The translations under genes and the position numbers were made by a program. A DNA stretch of 64,000 nt from Lentinula raphanica (taxonomy: Eukaryota > Basidiomycota > Agaricomycetes > Agaricales > Omphalotaceae), in assembly GCA_027919835.1 (NCBI GenBank), contig JANVFP010000037.1, positions 310,001 through 374,000 on the forward strand. The letters are read 5' to 3'. Below the pieces are notes generated by a model, which did not search any database, was not told the origin of the DNA, and saw only the letters and a program-made list of their open reading frames with translations. Positions 1 through 11,746 of the stretch are shown here, in pieces (position 1 is the stretch's first letter; the number at the start of each line of letters is the position of its first letter).

Positions 1-1
1 C

Positions 2-796
2 CAGATAAACATGTTCGGCCACATCGATGTCATCAACGCTGTTCTTCCCTCTATGCGTGCTAGAAGGTCGGGAACGATTGTGGTTTTTGGAAGCAGGAGT
101 AGTTGGAGACCTGAACTGCCGGTTAGTACTTACTTGCCCAACCTTCACAATTGAGAACTTTAAACGAATGGTATTTCTGATCTCAGGCAACGGGTATATA
201 TGTTCATATCCGTATTATTATCTGTCCCAGCTGACACGTTTGACGAAGGTCTGTATGCCTCTTCAAAGGCGGCTCTCACTGGTGGGTGTATTGATTGAGG
301 TCGGACTTGCATTCGAAAAAACGATCACTGACATTCATATTCTCCCATAATCATACTCATACTCCTTCGTTCCCTTCCACTAGCCTACGCAGAAACCCTC
401 GCAACTGAGATCGCCTTCTTCTCCATCCGCGTCCTCATCGTCCAACCCTCCAGCTTCCGAACCGAGAACATGCTGACGTACCCTTACCACGACGACAAAC
501 GTATTCCAGAATACAACATCCTGCGCGAGAAAGCACTTGCCGGAGCCGGTAGCTTACACGGGAACCAACCTGGAGATCCTGTCAAAGCAGTTGAGTTGGT
601 CGTGGATGTGGTCAGAGGAGAAGGGAAGGCCAAAGGTAAAAAGTTCCCTAGGTATTTGCCTCTAGGCTCGAATGCGGGGCAAGCAATCAAGGAGAAGACT
701 GATATGATGAAGAGCGTGCTGGAAGAGTGGGGAGACATCATTGGAAGTGAAGTGGACTATCAGACGACTGGAGGAACGAAGATGGAATACTCGTGA
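2..796 (+). CDS. Short-chain dehydrogenase/reductase, 5' end outside window
   Basis: NAD(P)-dependent oxidoreductase of the classical SDR family; substrate unknown. The open frame enters at the left edge, so the cofactor-binding glycine motif is missing. Exons 2-125, 231-281 and 393-796 join in frame. The first carries the hydrophobic strand GTIVVFGSRSSW with the family's catalytic serine region, and the second carries the catalytic YxxSK motif (YASSK). The third holds the substrate-side C-terminal half, starting ETLATEIAFFSIRVLIVQPSSF, with the PxxFRT turn seen after the active site in this family. It ends 136 bases from the stop of the oppositely oriented cytochrome b5 gene. Family assignment is sure from the YxxSK and the flanking strands; the reaction cannot be read from this part. 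Confidence 0.85.
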
Positions 797-931
797 ATTA
801 GCAGAGATGTATACTATGATTGCCCAATAGAAAGAATAGGTTTCGCAGTCTGCAGATGGGTGAACCTCATCGCCTAGCGACAAGTACCTCTGTATTCTCT
901 AAATCTAGCAGATTATTGACATCTATGTATG

Positions 932-1735
932 TCACGATGAAGGTTCGGGTACCAGAAAACCAACAAGGCATGAATCTAGCATGAAATCGACGTTGACCCA
1001 TGCATGTGTTAGTGCTGTCGTGCAATGCGTTTATGATACTATCCGATACGAGAACAAATTTAGTGACTCACCAAAGAGCTTTGACCCATCTCGTCCTGCC
1101 ACACGCATTAGCTCCTTCTCACCTCCAGGGTGAAATGATAGGTATGGGGTAATGTTATAGACCTTTCCATTGAAAGCTGACCAGGCATTCTCCCGAGTGT
1201 TATGATTCTTGAGGATCGAAGGTGGTATTCGCATCAGGGTATCCACCCCCTGTAAAGCGCATGAGAGAATTCATCTTGGAAGATTGGACACAAGACATAC
1301 CCGCAGATCCTTGCCGGATGACTTCAACGCTGCCCAATCCAAAGGACTATGCCCTGGTGCTAAAGCAACCTTCTCTCGTTTCTTACTAGGCTTCGTAGGA
1401 GGTTTTGTCGTTGTAAGAGGCACAGCCAGACCTCCAGCCGTTGCTGTAACTGGGACGCCTAATGTACGATTCCTGAGTTCCGGGACAGGAGGTGGTGGCA
1501 TGAGTTCGGAGTCTGTGAGGATCTTGGGTATAGACTGTATCCGTTGAGCACTGTTCAAGCTGGGAAATGCAGGTGCTTCGTCGTTGTCTTCCTTCTCCGT
1601 ATCGGAACCATCGTCATCATCATTCACATCGTTATCCAAGGAAATTGAAGGCGTCGGGTCTGAGGATGATATCGATGTCGACGAAGGGTATGAAGGGATA
1701 GGTAAGGATAGCCAATTGCGAAGGTAGGAGGCCAT
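932..1735 (-). CDS. Cytochrome b5 heme-binding domain protein
   Basis: Small heme protein that should pass electrons to a partner oxidoreductase; the partner is unknown. Exons 1301-1735, 1072-1249 and 932-1014 give 231 residues. Residues 1-90 are acidic and low in complexity. The cytochrome b5 domain fills the C-terminal 120 residues: the lead-in HSPLDWAALKSSGKDLRGV, then WSAFNGKVYNITPYL, the heme-ligand motif HPGG, AGRDGSKLF, and the second ligand histidine in THAWVN, which lies in the short last exon. The order and spacing match the N-terminal domain of fungal cytochrome b5 reductase-4-like proteins, but no reductase domain follows, so this is a stand-alone b5 protein. No transmembrane anchor is seen. 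Confidence 0.88.
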
Positions 1736-1985
1736 GATGGTCGTGGTTGTGAGTCAAATGAAGATGACTAATATAAGTACACTAAGTGGTACTAGATAGT
1801 AGAAGATAGTAGATCAAGAGCGCCAGAAATTCGTGAATCGAGTCTCAAGGGCTCTGATTATCTTTCTCATTATCTTACTCACTGCCTAGAATTATGCATA
1901 GTTATATGCAAGTTTGCGCCCAGGAAGTATGATATACAAGATTTCGTTGATTCGATACAACACCCGATCGCTCATCAGTATACGG

Positions 1986-4194
1986 TCACATCCTCTCTGC
2001 TTTGAATCGTGAAACTCGTTTTGGTGCGGCCTCCGTCTTCGCATCCTCCATTCTCCGCGAAGAAGACTCGACGACCTGCGAAGACATAATCGCCGGCGGT
2101 CGTTCTGGTCTTCTTTGAGATGTTGTACTCGATGGGAACGAAGGCGATTCGACGATCATCGAACTGCTTAGTGCCGAGTTCACGTTGGGGGAGATAGCGT
2201 TTGAGATGACTTTGAATTGTGGTTTGGAAGAACTGGCCTGCGGAGCAGTACGTTCAACGACGAATGACTCCATGGTTACAATTTTGGGTGACGACCGCCC
2301 GACTGTTGACAAGGGCGTACTCGAGCCTGAAGAATCTACCGATGGGCTTCTCTGACTAGGTGAACGCTCCGTTCGATTATGCATGAGTTTAAATTTGGAC
2401 GCTTTAGGTTTTTCTGGCAAAGGCTCTTGTGGTGGAGTGAAAGGTGGCGGAACGAGTTGTGATCTTGAAGTATTGTCGCTGGCATTCGCAGCAGGAGAAG
2501 CATGAACAATCTCTCCATCTGGACCAATATTATATGCTTCGCCTCTCTGTAAGATCTCGAGAACTTCTCGCGCAACTTCATCGTCTGGCTCGCTCCCGCT
2601 ATCGCCAGGCTCCCCGCCAACCAAACGTCCTTGTTCGTCTAACTTTCCTAGACGAACAGCATTCTGCAAAGTCCGCGCAGAGTCGGCTGGTATCATAGTA
2701 GGTAAAGTAGATGTGCTCGTGGACGAAGAAGAGGCCGACACATTGTTAGCAACGGCATACGAAGAAGCCATGCGGTCGGCGCGAAATTGAGATATAGATG
2801 AGGCTGGTTTGGGTTGATCTGAGGAGATTTGTACGTCCGAAGGTTCCTGGTCCGATGAATGGGTATGGTTTATGAAAGCAGCCGCGGTTTCTCTCCCAAT
2901 CTTGTCTCGTTTCTGATGATATTCAAGAGCGATCTCTCGTTGGTGCTGAGCAAAATCCCAATCAGTTTCCTCATCGAGGTCTGAATTGCCCGGTTCAACA
3001 TCAGAGTGTTCTGTATCTGAATCCTCCAAAACTGGCTCATCGTCCAATAGTGGAGAATCAACATCCGACTCGTCATCGGAATCGCCAGTAGGAGCATCGA
3101 TAATTTGTATCTTGGAAGTAGAAGGCGGCGGCGGTGGCGGTTGAGTGGAATTATTGTTCCGGCTAGGATTACTTTGACCGTTCGGCAAACGTTCAACGAC
3201 CTGCAATTTCATGAGCTGCTCACTTTGTCGAGCATAGCTATCTCGAACAGGAAGTGTTTTGGGTTTTGGACGTAGCCGGCCTTGAGAAACGTCTCCCCAG
3301 TCTACGATGTCTTGAGACGGTTTGGAAGAAGGCCCCGGTGATGCAGCCTCCACCTCATCATCAGCAGCGAAACTAACGCTTTTCTTTTTAATTTCTGGAG
3401 TTTTCCCCGGCTCTTTGGACGGAGAAGGCGTAGGAGAAGATGGCGTTGAAGGTTGCTTAGCCCCTTCCCCCTCGTGGTCGTCGTTTGATACCACACTCCG
3501 TAATAAAGCCTTGCCCATCTTCTTATGCGTTTCCTTCAACTCTAGCAATCTCTCCCTCTCCGTCTTTCCATCTTCTCGTCTCTTGTCTAGCGCTTCTCTG
3601 CGTTCCTGTCTCCCTTTCTCTCTTTCTCGTCGATCTGCTAGCACTTCCTCTGCTTCGAGCATATCAAGTATCCGTTCTCGTTCCCGTTTGCGAAGGTCAC
3701 GTTCGGAAGCAGAAAGTGTAGAGAGATTGACTAAGGGAGCCTCCTCTAACGATGCGATTGGATTATTTTGACTAGGAGTTGCGCTAACGTTCGGTTGGCT
3801 GGATGATTGACCGGGGATAGCGTCGGGCTCAGTGATATCGATTATAGGAAGGCCTTCTTCGTTGAGGAGCTACATAGAACGTACAACGCGTGAGCATTGT
3901 TGAATCGACAGAGAATGCGATCGCATACCGTCTCATTCCTGGTACCATTTGCCTGGCCTTCCTGATCCCTATATGTAAAAGCGTCTCTGACAACATCTGC
4001 ACCCAACATCTCAGAAAGTCTGTCGGAAAGCCTCTGCAAGGCTTCCTGTGAAACATTTTGGGCTGCGTTTGGACCAAAAGACTGAAGAAGTGCCTGTAGA
4101 GCTAAAATGAGATCATGTTCAGTTGGATGAGTTGGGCTTCCTTGCTGCAAAATGCACCTTCTGTGCTGTTCAAGTCCTGGTTGGAAGATGCCAT
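1986..4194 (-). CDS. Bud27/URI-like protein with DUF3835-type C-terminus
   Basis: Probably related to the URI/Bud27 group, unconventional prefoldins that help assemble RNA polymerases and act in TOR-linked translation control. Exons 4158-4194, 3929-4101 and 1986-3869 join in frame to 697 residues. The N-terminal 70 residues contain a helical stretch (ALQRLSDRLSEMLGADVV) and then NEEGLPIIDITEP. A charged coiled coil follows (about residues 140-200). The middle is low-complexity, with acidic repeats and the block TDWDFAQHQREIALEYHQKRD. The last 20 residues hold the short basic C-terminal motif (RVSRFKAERM) seen in DUF3835 proteins. A complete prefoldin fold is not evident, so the family call rests mainly on the C-terminus and the acidic middle. 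The start is inferred from a 37-base first exon; an upstream ATG in the unspliced frame is less likely. Confidence 0.6.
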
Positions 4195-5647
4195 GGTGTG
4201 ATAATGATGGATGTTGACGCGGACGTCGAGGGGTTTGAGTGAGCGTTTGAACAGAATTAGCGCTCATATCTCTTTGTCCATCTCCACCACCAGTGAACAA
4301 CAGCGGAGATGATAATGCACAGTGCACACGCAGGCAAGAGGATACAGGCTGTGCTTTCGCTGTCATTAATGCAACATCATGCAAGAACGAAGCTTTTTCT
4401 ACGCGAACTGAGTCGTCTTCAACTCTTCAGTACCTAGGCGGACTGCTCAACTAGAAAGGCTACGGGCTACGGAAGAAGCTCTCTTGTTCGAGAGAAAATA
4501 TCAGCTCATTAAATGAACAAAGAATTGAATATGGTAAGGGTAAGTTATCGTTGTCGCTATCGGTGTAAATCTTTCTGGTTGACCTGCTCAGATGGTAGAG
4601 TCGGTACTGAAGTACTGCCAGTCCAAGACACGGTATAGCACTCAATTAACACGGCTCTGACTTACGCTAGCGGCTACACCCTGCTACACCCTGCCACACC
4701 GGAACAAACGAATGCGCCCAGTCTGGACCCTATCCGAACACTCTTTGCTCATTTCTGCGCTGGCTATAAGTTTTGATCATTTCTGTCTCAACATACTGCG
4801 CGGTTTGATCGAAAGGAAACCCGACTCGGTGGAGTACATATAATGGGCAAGGATCTGGAGTTGAGGAATGTTGACTCGATGTATATGAAACTGGTGACCA
4901 GACTCACCAAATGGATCCAGATGATTCTGACAATGTCGCTGAATCCAAGTGCTGTTCTTGACAATTCTTTGAATTGCAAGGTCAGTCTACACGTTCTTGC
5001 CGCGGGTCTACAGGGGTCTACGTTGTGGTTTCGTCCCACAGCGACTTGGCAGTCACTTGACTAGAGAGGATTTAAATGAAGCCTATATCGTTTTGAAAGT
5101 AACCGGTAGGTGGGGGGTCCACACGTTCACGATCCCGGCTCTCTGATAGTTCTGAAACACCGATTTATAGCCTGTAGGAGCGACCATGAAGAGAACAATA
5201 ACCATGCAGCGGACTTCATAATTGAGAAACGTTCCTCATACATACAAAGGGAGGTCACCACCATCGTCATTATCAATATCCTCAACTTTTTTTGCATATA
5301 TCCTTGCGGGGAGTCCTACGCCGGGTGCATCTTTCGATTAATATTCGACATACTCGAGAATTGACCTCATTTGCTCATGGGGTTTAATGAAAAAAGGAAC
5401 TAAAATGAACATTTCTCCTTCAACCAGCTCGCCACAAATCTAACCCGATTGTGCTTTGTGCATACATCCTGGTTCATTCTCTATAAACAGTAACGATGAG
5501 GATGTCTGTCTGGTATAAAAGTTCGAAAGCGCGAGCATTGGGTCTAACACTCACACTCCTGTTCCAATTAACTGATCTTACAGTGGGTCACATACATATG
5601 CTGCCGAGCTTCATGTATGCTCACAAATTTCGTTCCTCCTCTAGGTC
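4195..5647. other. Intergenic region without a recognised gene
   Basis: No frame here shows conserved protein features or a convincing exon chain. It should hold the promoter of the Bud27-like gene on the left and of the small secreted protein on the right. A short repeat of the type CTACACCCTG occurs twice near 4674-4693. Confidence 0.5.
5514..5520 (+). promoter_or_regulatory. TATA box of the small secreted protein gene
   Basis: A perfect TATAAAA lies 128 bases before the start codon of the secreted protein at 5648. With transcription starting about 30 bases downstream, the leader would be near 100 bases. Assignment is by sequence and spacing only. Confidence 0.5.
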
Positions 5648-6253
5648 ATGAAGCTTCGTACCTCTATCCTTGCGTCCGTGCTCTCGGGCGTAAGCCTCGT
5701 GAATGCTACTGCCTGGGTAACTGGCTATCAATCCTCTGGATATACTGGGTGGAATCTACGCCAGGTTTGTATACTCACTATGTGCACTCTTTTTTCTCTT
5801 GATTGCTGCATGTTCGTCATTCATACTCATCACCTCCAGTACACCGATCTATACGTGGGCAATCCACGCATGGTTGCGTACATCTTTGGCAGTGACGCCA
5901 ATACCCTCCCAGGAGCTGTATGCGGCTCCTGGACGGAGTGGAACATCATCACTAATCCTAACCCAGGCGAGTGAATTTTGTCTTGCAGTCATCCTGTATC
6001 CTAGTCGACGTTCTTGCTGATCAGACCCGCGCTCTTGATGTCAACAGGTGTCTACGACTTCAATTGCATTGCTACTCCAGACGATATCAACAACAATGCT
6101 CACAACAATGGATTTTATGTTGGCGGGTTGAATCATGAGGGAGTCACTGTTGCGCAATGCTACATCGAGTATTCTGGATCTGAGCTCTGCGATACTGACA
6201 CTATTAGTGACCCGAATGACCGGGCCTGCAATGTATGGATTGTCTGTCAGTGA
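5648..6253 (+). CDS. Small secreted cysteine-containing protein
   Basis: Product of 149 residues with no recognised family. Residues 1-20 form a signal peptide (MKLRTSILASVLSGVSLVNA), so export from the cell is expected. The mature part is about 130 residues, acidic, rich in Asn, Gly and Tyr, with five cysteines, an uneven number that leaves at least one unpaired. Exons are 5648-5764, 5840-5966 and 6048-6253. The second intron must start with GC rather than GT: only the junction CCAG|GCGAGT joined at 6048 restores the frame into GVYDFNC. A TATA box lies upstream. It could be an effector-like or cell-wall protein, but nothing in the sequence proves a role. Confidence 0.75.
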
Positions 6254-6546
6254 AGGCAGACAATTTCGTAGCCATTTGAGGCAGTGAGGTACTTGTAAGT
6301 ACAGTATAGCAATTGTTCCTCTCAAGTTTGTGTACGATAATGGATTTTACTGAATATGCATCTCATTCACCGTGAACCTTCTGTTATGTAGCACAAAGTT
6401 TTGTTGAACCCCACCCGAAACACCACACTACGTTGATAAACGGTCATACAAATATCAGTAGTTACTAGTTACACACAATTAAGGGTCCGAACACATCCCA
6501 TTGTCATTGTTCAAACAACCGCCACTCCTACTCATCAGTATCATCT

Positions 6547-9031
6547 TCAAATCTTAGAGGATTGTCGTCTCATCAGACCTCCGGCCAAAACGAGCGCTAA
6601 CACGAAGGTGAACCATTTTGACCAAGAAGCTCGACTCGCGTGTGCTTCTGGGGGACCTTTCGGTCGAGCAGGGAATCTTGGATTCATTAATCGACCCATG
6701 GCCTTGATCTTGGCCGCCTGAAGGTAAGGGTCAGTTCGACTACATATCGAGAAAGGTATAGACCCTAGGATATCTTACAGTATAGGGAGGGTAACGGAAG
6801 CTTAGTAGCATGTCCACCCTTTTCATGGCATACGTCAATGTTGGAATCAAGAATATAAGAGAGATTGCCTACCATCCAGGAGAGTCCAATGAAGAACGTA
6901 GATGAGTGAACATGTCAAAACCATACTATAAGAACAAGCGTTAACACAAACTCAGCACAACGTTTGTTAACCATATGCCTACCTTTCCTGTGTGATATCC
7001 GGCTTCAAATTAAACGTCAACGGCGGCGAAGAGGGGGGGCAGAACTCAGGAAGGCTTACATCCACTTGCTCCTATGCCTCCAAAAGGCAAGCCGTGTACT
7101 GCCATAGGGTGTTTTAGCAGCAGAAGAACGTATATCAAGGTAATCTCACCAGCTGGATGAATAATAGTTTCATTGGCCATCGCAGACCCACTCTGAGTGT
7201 TATCGAAAACTGTATAAGTCAGGTCATTGTTGGATATATGGATCGAACAAATGCCTTACTTTTCGCTTTGAATGCTTTGTCTTGAGAAAATACATAGACC
7301 GACAATGGATGGTCACTGCACAAAACCATCGAGACCTCTTTCATACAACAACGACACATAAACGACTTACTGCGCGTTGACATACGCCAGCCCCTTGTCA
7401 ATGCTGTCCACGGGCATGATCGGAAGTATGGGCCCAAAGATTTCTCTGGATAAGCCACATTTAGTAGAGCATCTCGGCAGCAGCAACAAAGCGTCGCGTA
7501 CTCGGACATTAAACAATCATCAGGCAACACATCTTTCACAACAGTAGGACCAATGTATTTCGTAGCTTCATCCGTGTCGCCGCCAAGGACGACCGTGCCT
7601 TTCGTGTTCTTGAGTAGATTATTGACACGAGTAAACGCCTGCGGAGAAATCAGTCGAGACAATTGTCCTGGAGCTGATGCTTTGTCGGGATAGAATTGGC
7701 GGTATCTAGAAACAAAAAGAAGTATCAGGAAGGCAACGACACGGGCTGTTCGGTGAAAACCTACACATCTTGTAAAGCTGCGACAAATTTATCTTGGAAA
7801 TTTCGCTCTACGATGATATAATCCGGGGCGACACAGGTTTGACCTGCATTGGCTGCTTTCCCCCACAATAGACGTTTTGCAGTCGTCTTGAGGTCGCATT
7901 TAGAGTCAACGAATACGGGTGATTTGCCTGGACGATTGGGATGGTCAGAGAGGTAAGAATGACGACTATATGTAAGGCAGAACCTCCAAGCTAGCAAAAC
8001 CACTGAGCGATTTTAGGAATGAATAAGAGCCTGAGTACGCACCTCCAGCGTCACCGGTGACAATGTCTTCGCCCCCGCTACAGCTATTAGCTTGCCAACT
8101 TTCCCGCCACCTGAGAGACGATTCCGTTCAACCTTCTTCATTGACATACTGTGGAATGTGTTATACCTGTATACAAAACTAAGGAATATCAATACACAAA
8201 GCTATCAAAGCAATATCGTCACGCACTATGGCCCCAGGTGTATTCCAGTAGCTAAAGGAAGAAGCAAAGATGAGAACACATGTTGACTCGCAAATTTTAT
8301 TCAGACCTTCGTGGTTTCTTGAGGACCACCCTTGACGACGCGAATGAGCGATGTATCCAGATATTGTTCAGCAAGTCTAGCAAGTAAAGCTGTGGTCGCC
8401 GGAGTATTCTCAGTGGGCTTCACCACGACCGCGTTGCCTGCGGCAATTGCAGATGCCTGTTGGGGAATGATAAGCGGAACGATGCAAGAAAAGAGAATGT
8501 CACGCACCATTAGTGGAACAGTAAGAAACAAGGGATAGTTGAATGGACTAATAATCAGAACTACGCCCTTTGGTTCCTTGCGAATGACTGGACGCATTGC
8601 CGAGAAGTTGAAGGAGAAAGGTGCGCTTTCCTGCTTTGCCCACTTCTCAAAACTAGCAAGAGTCGATTTGATCTCCACAAGACTGGGGTCGATATCCAAC
8701 CTGGTTGCGGAAGGTAAGGGCACCGCGTAAGTACTCTGAAGAACATATAACACTTTACATTCGCGCCTCGAGTTGTGGTCTACCCAAATCGACCGCCAAT
8801 GCATCTTCAAAGAGCTTGACATTGTCCTTGAGCATGTAGGCCAGCTGTAGCAGCTGATATTTCCGGTATGGAATCGGCTTGGACTTTCCGGACGCGAAAG
8901 TAGCTTTCAGCTCGTTGTATATCTATGGCCATTGTTGCAGACAATCAGCATGAGCTTTCCGGGAGCATATAGGAGGTACTTGCCCCGTCGATCTCGTGTA
9001 GAGGCGTGAAGACTAGCTGGTCAGCAGGCAT
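6547..9031 (-). CDS. HFD1: Class 3 (fatty) aldehyde dehydrogenase, membrane-anchored
   Basis: Oxidises fatty or other long-chain aldehydes to acids with NAD(P), as in yeast Hfd1 and human ALDH3A2. I rebuilt 18 exons: 8984-9031, 8759-8922, 8508-8700, 8307-8456, 8227-8251, 8167-8178, 8043-8110, 7984-7990, 7765-7927, 7502-7705, 7371-7445, 7260-7315, 7150-7209, 7060-7098, 6983-7002, 6873-6925, 6779-6818 and 6547-6717. They sum to 1548 bases, or 515 residues. Class 3 landmarks in order are KGVVLIISPFNYPL, NAVVVKPTENTPATTALL, YTGGGKVGK, the catalytic glutamate (TLELGGKSPVFVD), the catalytic cysteine (NAGQTCVAPDY), SEEIFGPILP and HGLPFGGIGASGSGYHTGK. The C-terminus ends in a hydrophobic segment (WFTFVLALVLAGGLMRR), the tail anchor typical of ER or lipid-droplet forms. 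Intron 1 is GC-AG. Exons of 7 and 12 bases encode parts of LGG and YTG. Confidence 0.93.
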
Positions 9032-9465
9032 TATGATGATGGTCCCAGGAGAAGTTGTAGAATTTCCCAACTTAATTTCCCATTATATATTGTGGATCTT
9101 TTTCCCGAATTTCCGTTTACTCGTCAAGATGCGTTGTGTCGAAGAACTCGATGTTTAAGCGTATTGCCATCTCTTTCTTCCTCCCTACGATGGACGTAGT
9201 TGCTCGGTAAAAGTATAAGAATGACATTGCGATATGATCTAAGCAGAATTATGTGAGCGTGCCATGTTTCTCAAGCGCTAACTCCAAGTTAGGACTTAGT
9301 GGCAACCTCTCTGTTGCAGACCTCTCAAGAGGTGGCTATCGTAACGATATTCACGACAATAATGCTGTCTCATATCACACTTGAACAGTCCTACTTAGAG
9401 GCTGATAATGGTCTAATGGTTGTTCCTTTTCCCGACTTGTTTGGTAAATAACAGTTAACACCATG
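9032..9465. other. Intergenic region, promoter side of the aldehyde dehydrogenase
   Basis: No coding potential seen. It separates the aldehyde dehydrogenase start from the MFS transporter stop on the same strand. Confidence 0.5.
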
Positions 9466-11426
9466 TCACCATTTGAATGCCCGAACGACAGGACGTCCTA
9501 CAAGGGAGCCAGTTACAGCGATAGAGATGATACCAACTGACAATATTCCAGCACAAATCGAGTAGGATACATGATATGATGGGCCATAGCGAGCTGCAAG
9601 AGTTCATGGAACTGCGTCAGCATAATCAGGATCAAGGCAAGCTTGGAAAATACCACTTGCCCGAGAAGATCAACGGTCCAATCAACCCATCGATGTTACT
9701 GAGAACGTTGGAAAGCGCGATCCCAAGGCCAACTGCAGTGGTTCCTTTCAATGCTGCCACTCGACTTGGCCAAAGAATGTTCACAACAGTGTTTGACGCA
9801 GACCGAGCGACGAGGATGAAGATGTAGCGGACTATAGGTTGCTGTTATAGACGGTGTTAAACTTGAATTTTTTTAGGCTCTCGCGCTCTAAGGCTCCTAG
9901 ACGAACCTTGACGGTCATGAGAATGATACAACATATCAAATTGATGGATTGCACTACCGAATCCAGTTCAGCGTCGAAAATTAGAAATGATTAAAGGTCA
10001 AAGGCCAACGACACTCACAGACAAAGGCAACACAAAATGGATTCCAAATATCCTTCCTCACCATGATAGCACAAGTTACCAGAGTGAGAAAAATCGCCAC
10101 TGAAGTGGGCACCGTTAGGACGTTACTGATATTGCTGTTCGTAAATCCTATCCCAGGTGGTTCAAATTCAATCTTTAATTTTCATGTCCGCAAGAACACA
10201 CCTAGTTCAAAAATCACAGTCGGTAACACAAATGACGGCGTAGGGTTTCCCAGAGCGTTGCCAACCCAGATCCCAGCGAACGACCAGAATGTCGGATTCC
10301 ATAGGACCTCAATGGCTTGACGCGTATTCCATGTTCTGCTAGTCTTTTCCGGAGCCCCATCATACAAACGTTCCTTAACGATGCGTATTTCTCGCTCTGT
10401 AAGGAACCTTTGCGTTGCTTTCGAGTCGGGGTAATCGGGTAGTACCAATATCGTGAACAAGCCAAGAACTACTGGAGGGAGACCCTCTGCCCAGGAAGAA
10501 TGATTTACGATTGAAAATGATCATGAACAAGAGAAAAAATGACCGACCAATGATGAAAAGCCAACGCCAGCCTGATAGATGGCCACTACCATCTGCAAAG
10601 GCCACGCCATAGGATATAAATCCGCTGCTTTAAGGAAGGTTGAAGACACGACGCTATGATTCCAAGAGAGAACAAATACATGATACCACTGAATGTACTG
10701 CATGCAAGCATGAAGCAGATTCGAAGGGTGATCTCTTCGGGTCGAAACCAAAAGGCTAGATAATAGAGAATGCAGGGGAAGAATCCGCCCTCTGTCGCAC
10801 CGAGTACTATGAGCAAAAACATCAATCACACGATACCTCCTGTAAAGACGGAACTCACAGGTTCGAATGGTAATCAACCCTCCGTAGCTGTTGACAGCAG
10901 CCCCACAACATGCTACGATTCCCCAGCTGACCATGATACGTGATATCCAGAAACTCGGTCTAGGTAAGGAAAAGTACGTTAGCACTTATTTGCACATAGG
11001 AAAACCTTGACTTGCGAGGTTTTCTTCATCATCAAGGTGGAGAAAGGCTCGATACCCATATAGGTGTAGTAGAAGCACGATATAACCCAAGACCACTGAG
11101 AAGGTGAGAGATGTAGTTGCGTTTTGATATCATGCTTTTGCTCGGCATTGACGATTGCGATATTCCCAACCGTATTGACGTTCAATCGCATGAACATGTA
11201 TGTCAAGCATATCCATGGCATAATTCGCAAGTCTGATCGTGCAAGTGAGTCGCACAATGGAACCAATTGGTCTAGATACCTCACCTATCTTTCTCTGAAT
11301 GCGCTTCAACTCGACTTCGGTGACCGAACCAACGTTTGAACCCTCTTCAACATCGCCTTCGTCGTCGAATTTCTCTAGAGAAGGGGACGGCAATGCTTGC
11401 TCAGAAACATGCAATACTCCAGACAT
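9466..11426 (-). CDS. MFS transporter, anion:cation symporter (Dal5/Tna1-like) type
   Basis: Plasma-membrane carrier with about 12 transmembrane segments; relatives import carboxylates such as nicotinate, allantoate or other organic anions. The N-terminal 50 residues are acidic and cytosolic. Recognisable parts in order are DLRIMPWICLTYMFMRLNVN (TM1), KKTSPSFWISRIMVSWG (TM3-4), LLGATEGGFFPCILYYLAFWF (TM4-5), GWRWLFIIEGLPPVVLGL (TM6), a central loop of charged residues, WNPTFWSFAGIW, and WPSRVAALKGTTAVGLG near TM10. The last exon, 9466-9593, encodes RYGPSYHVSYSICAGI and the C-terminus. Two introns need GC donors (10960-11015 and 9594-9660) to keep the frame. I start at the ATG at 11426. The neighbouring aldehyde dehydrogenase is on the same strand but a link is not shown. 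Substrate unknown. Confidence 0.85.
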
Positions 11427-11746
11427 CGCTGTGATAGTCACAAGCAGGTCTTTCGAGAGGTTACCGTTGATGTGGATGCCTTATATGCATTCCAAAGGCT
11501 TCCTACTGAACCGAATAGCAGGTATCGATAGATAAGAGCACCATCGCCTGAAAGTTCCGTGGACGGTCACTTGATGAAGCTTGAATTCAGATTCAGATAG
11601 CAGAGAACACAAGTGACAGTCGGCGTTAGTGGTGGTTAGAAGTCAAAGATTATTATAAGCGCCCGCCTTGTATTTTTCTCAGTTCTGCCTGCACATCACC
11701 ACGACTTTTTTTCCCAAACCCATTCTGACCCAGATCATCCGCTAAA
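11427..11746. promoter_or_regulatory. Divergent promoter region, MFS transporter / PNO1
   Basis: 320 bases lie between the start codons of the minus-strand transporter and plus-strand PNO1. The part just before PNO1 is pyrimidine-rich, as is usual in fungal housekeeping promoters. No specific element was identified. Confidence 0.45.

Noticed and set aside
3322..3771. Serine-rich plus-strand frame opposite the Bud27-like gene
   Set aside because: It is the antisense shadow of an acidic, lysine-rich coding exon.
11424..11441. Start of the MFS transporter at 11441
   Set aside because: That codon is GTG; the first ATG in frame is at 11426.
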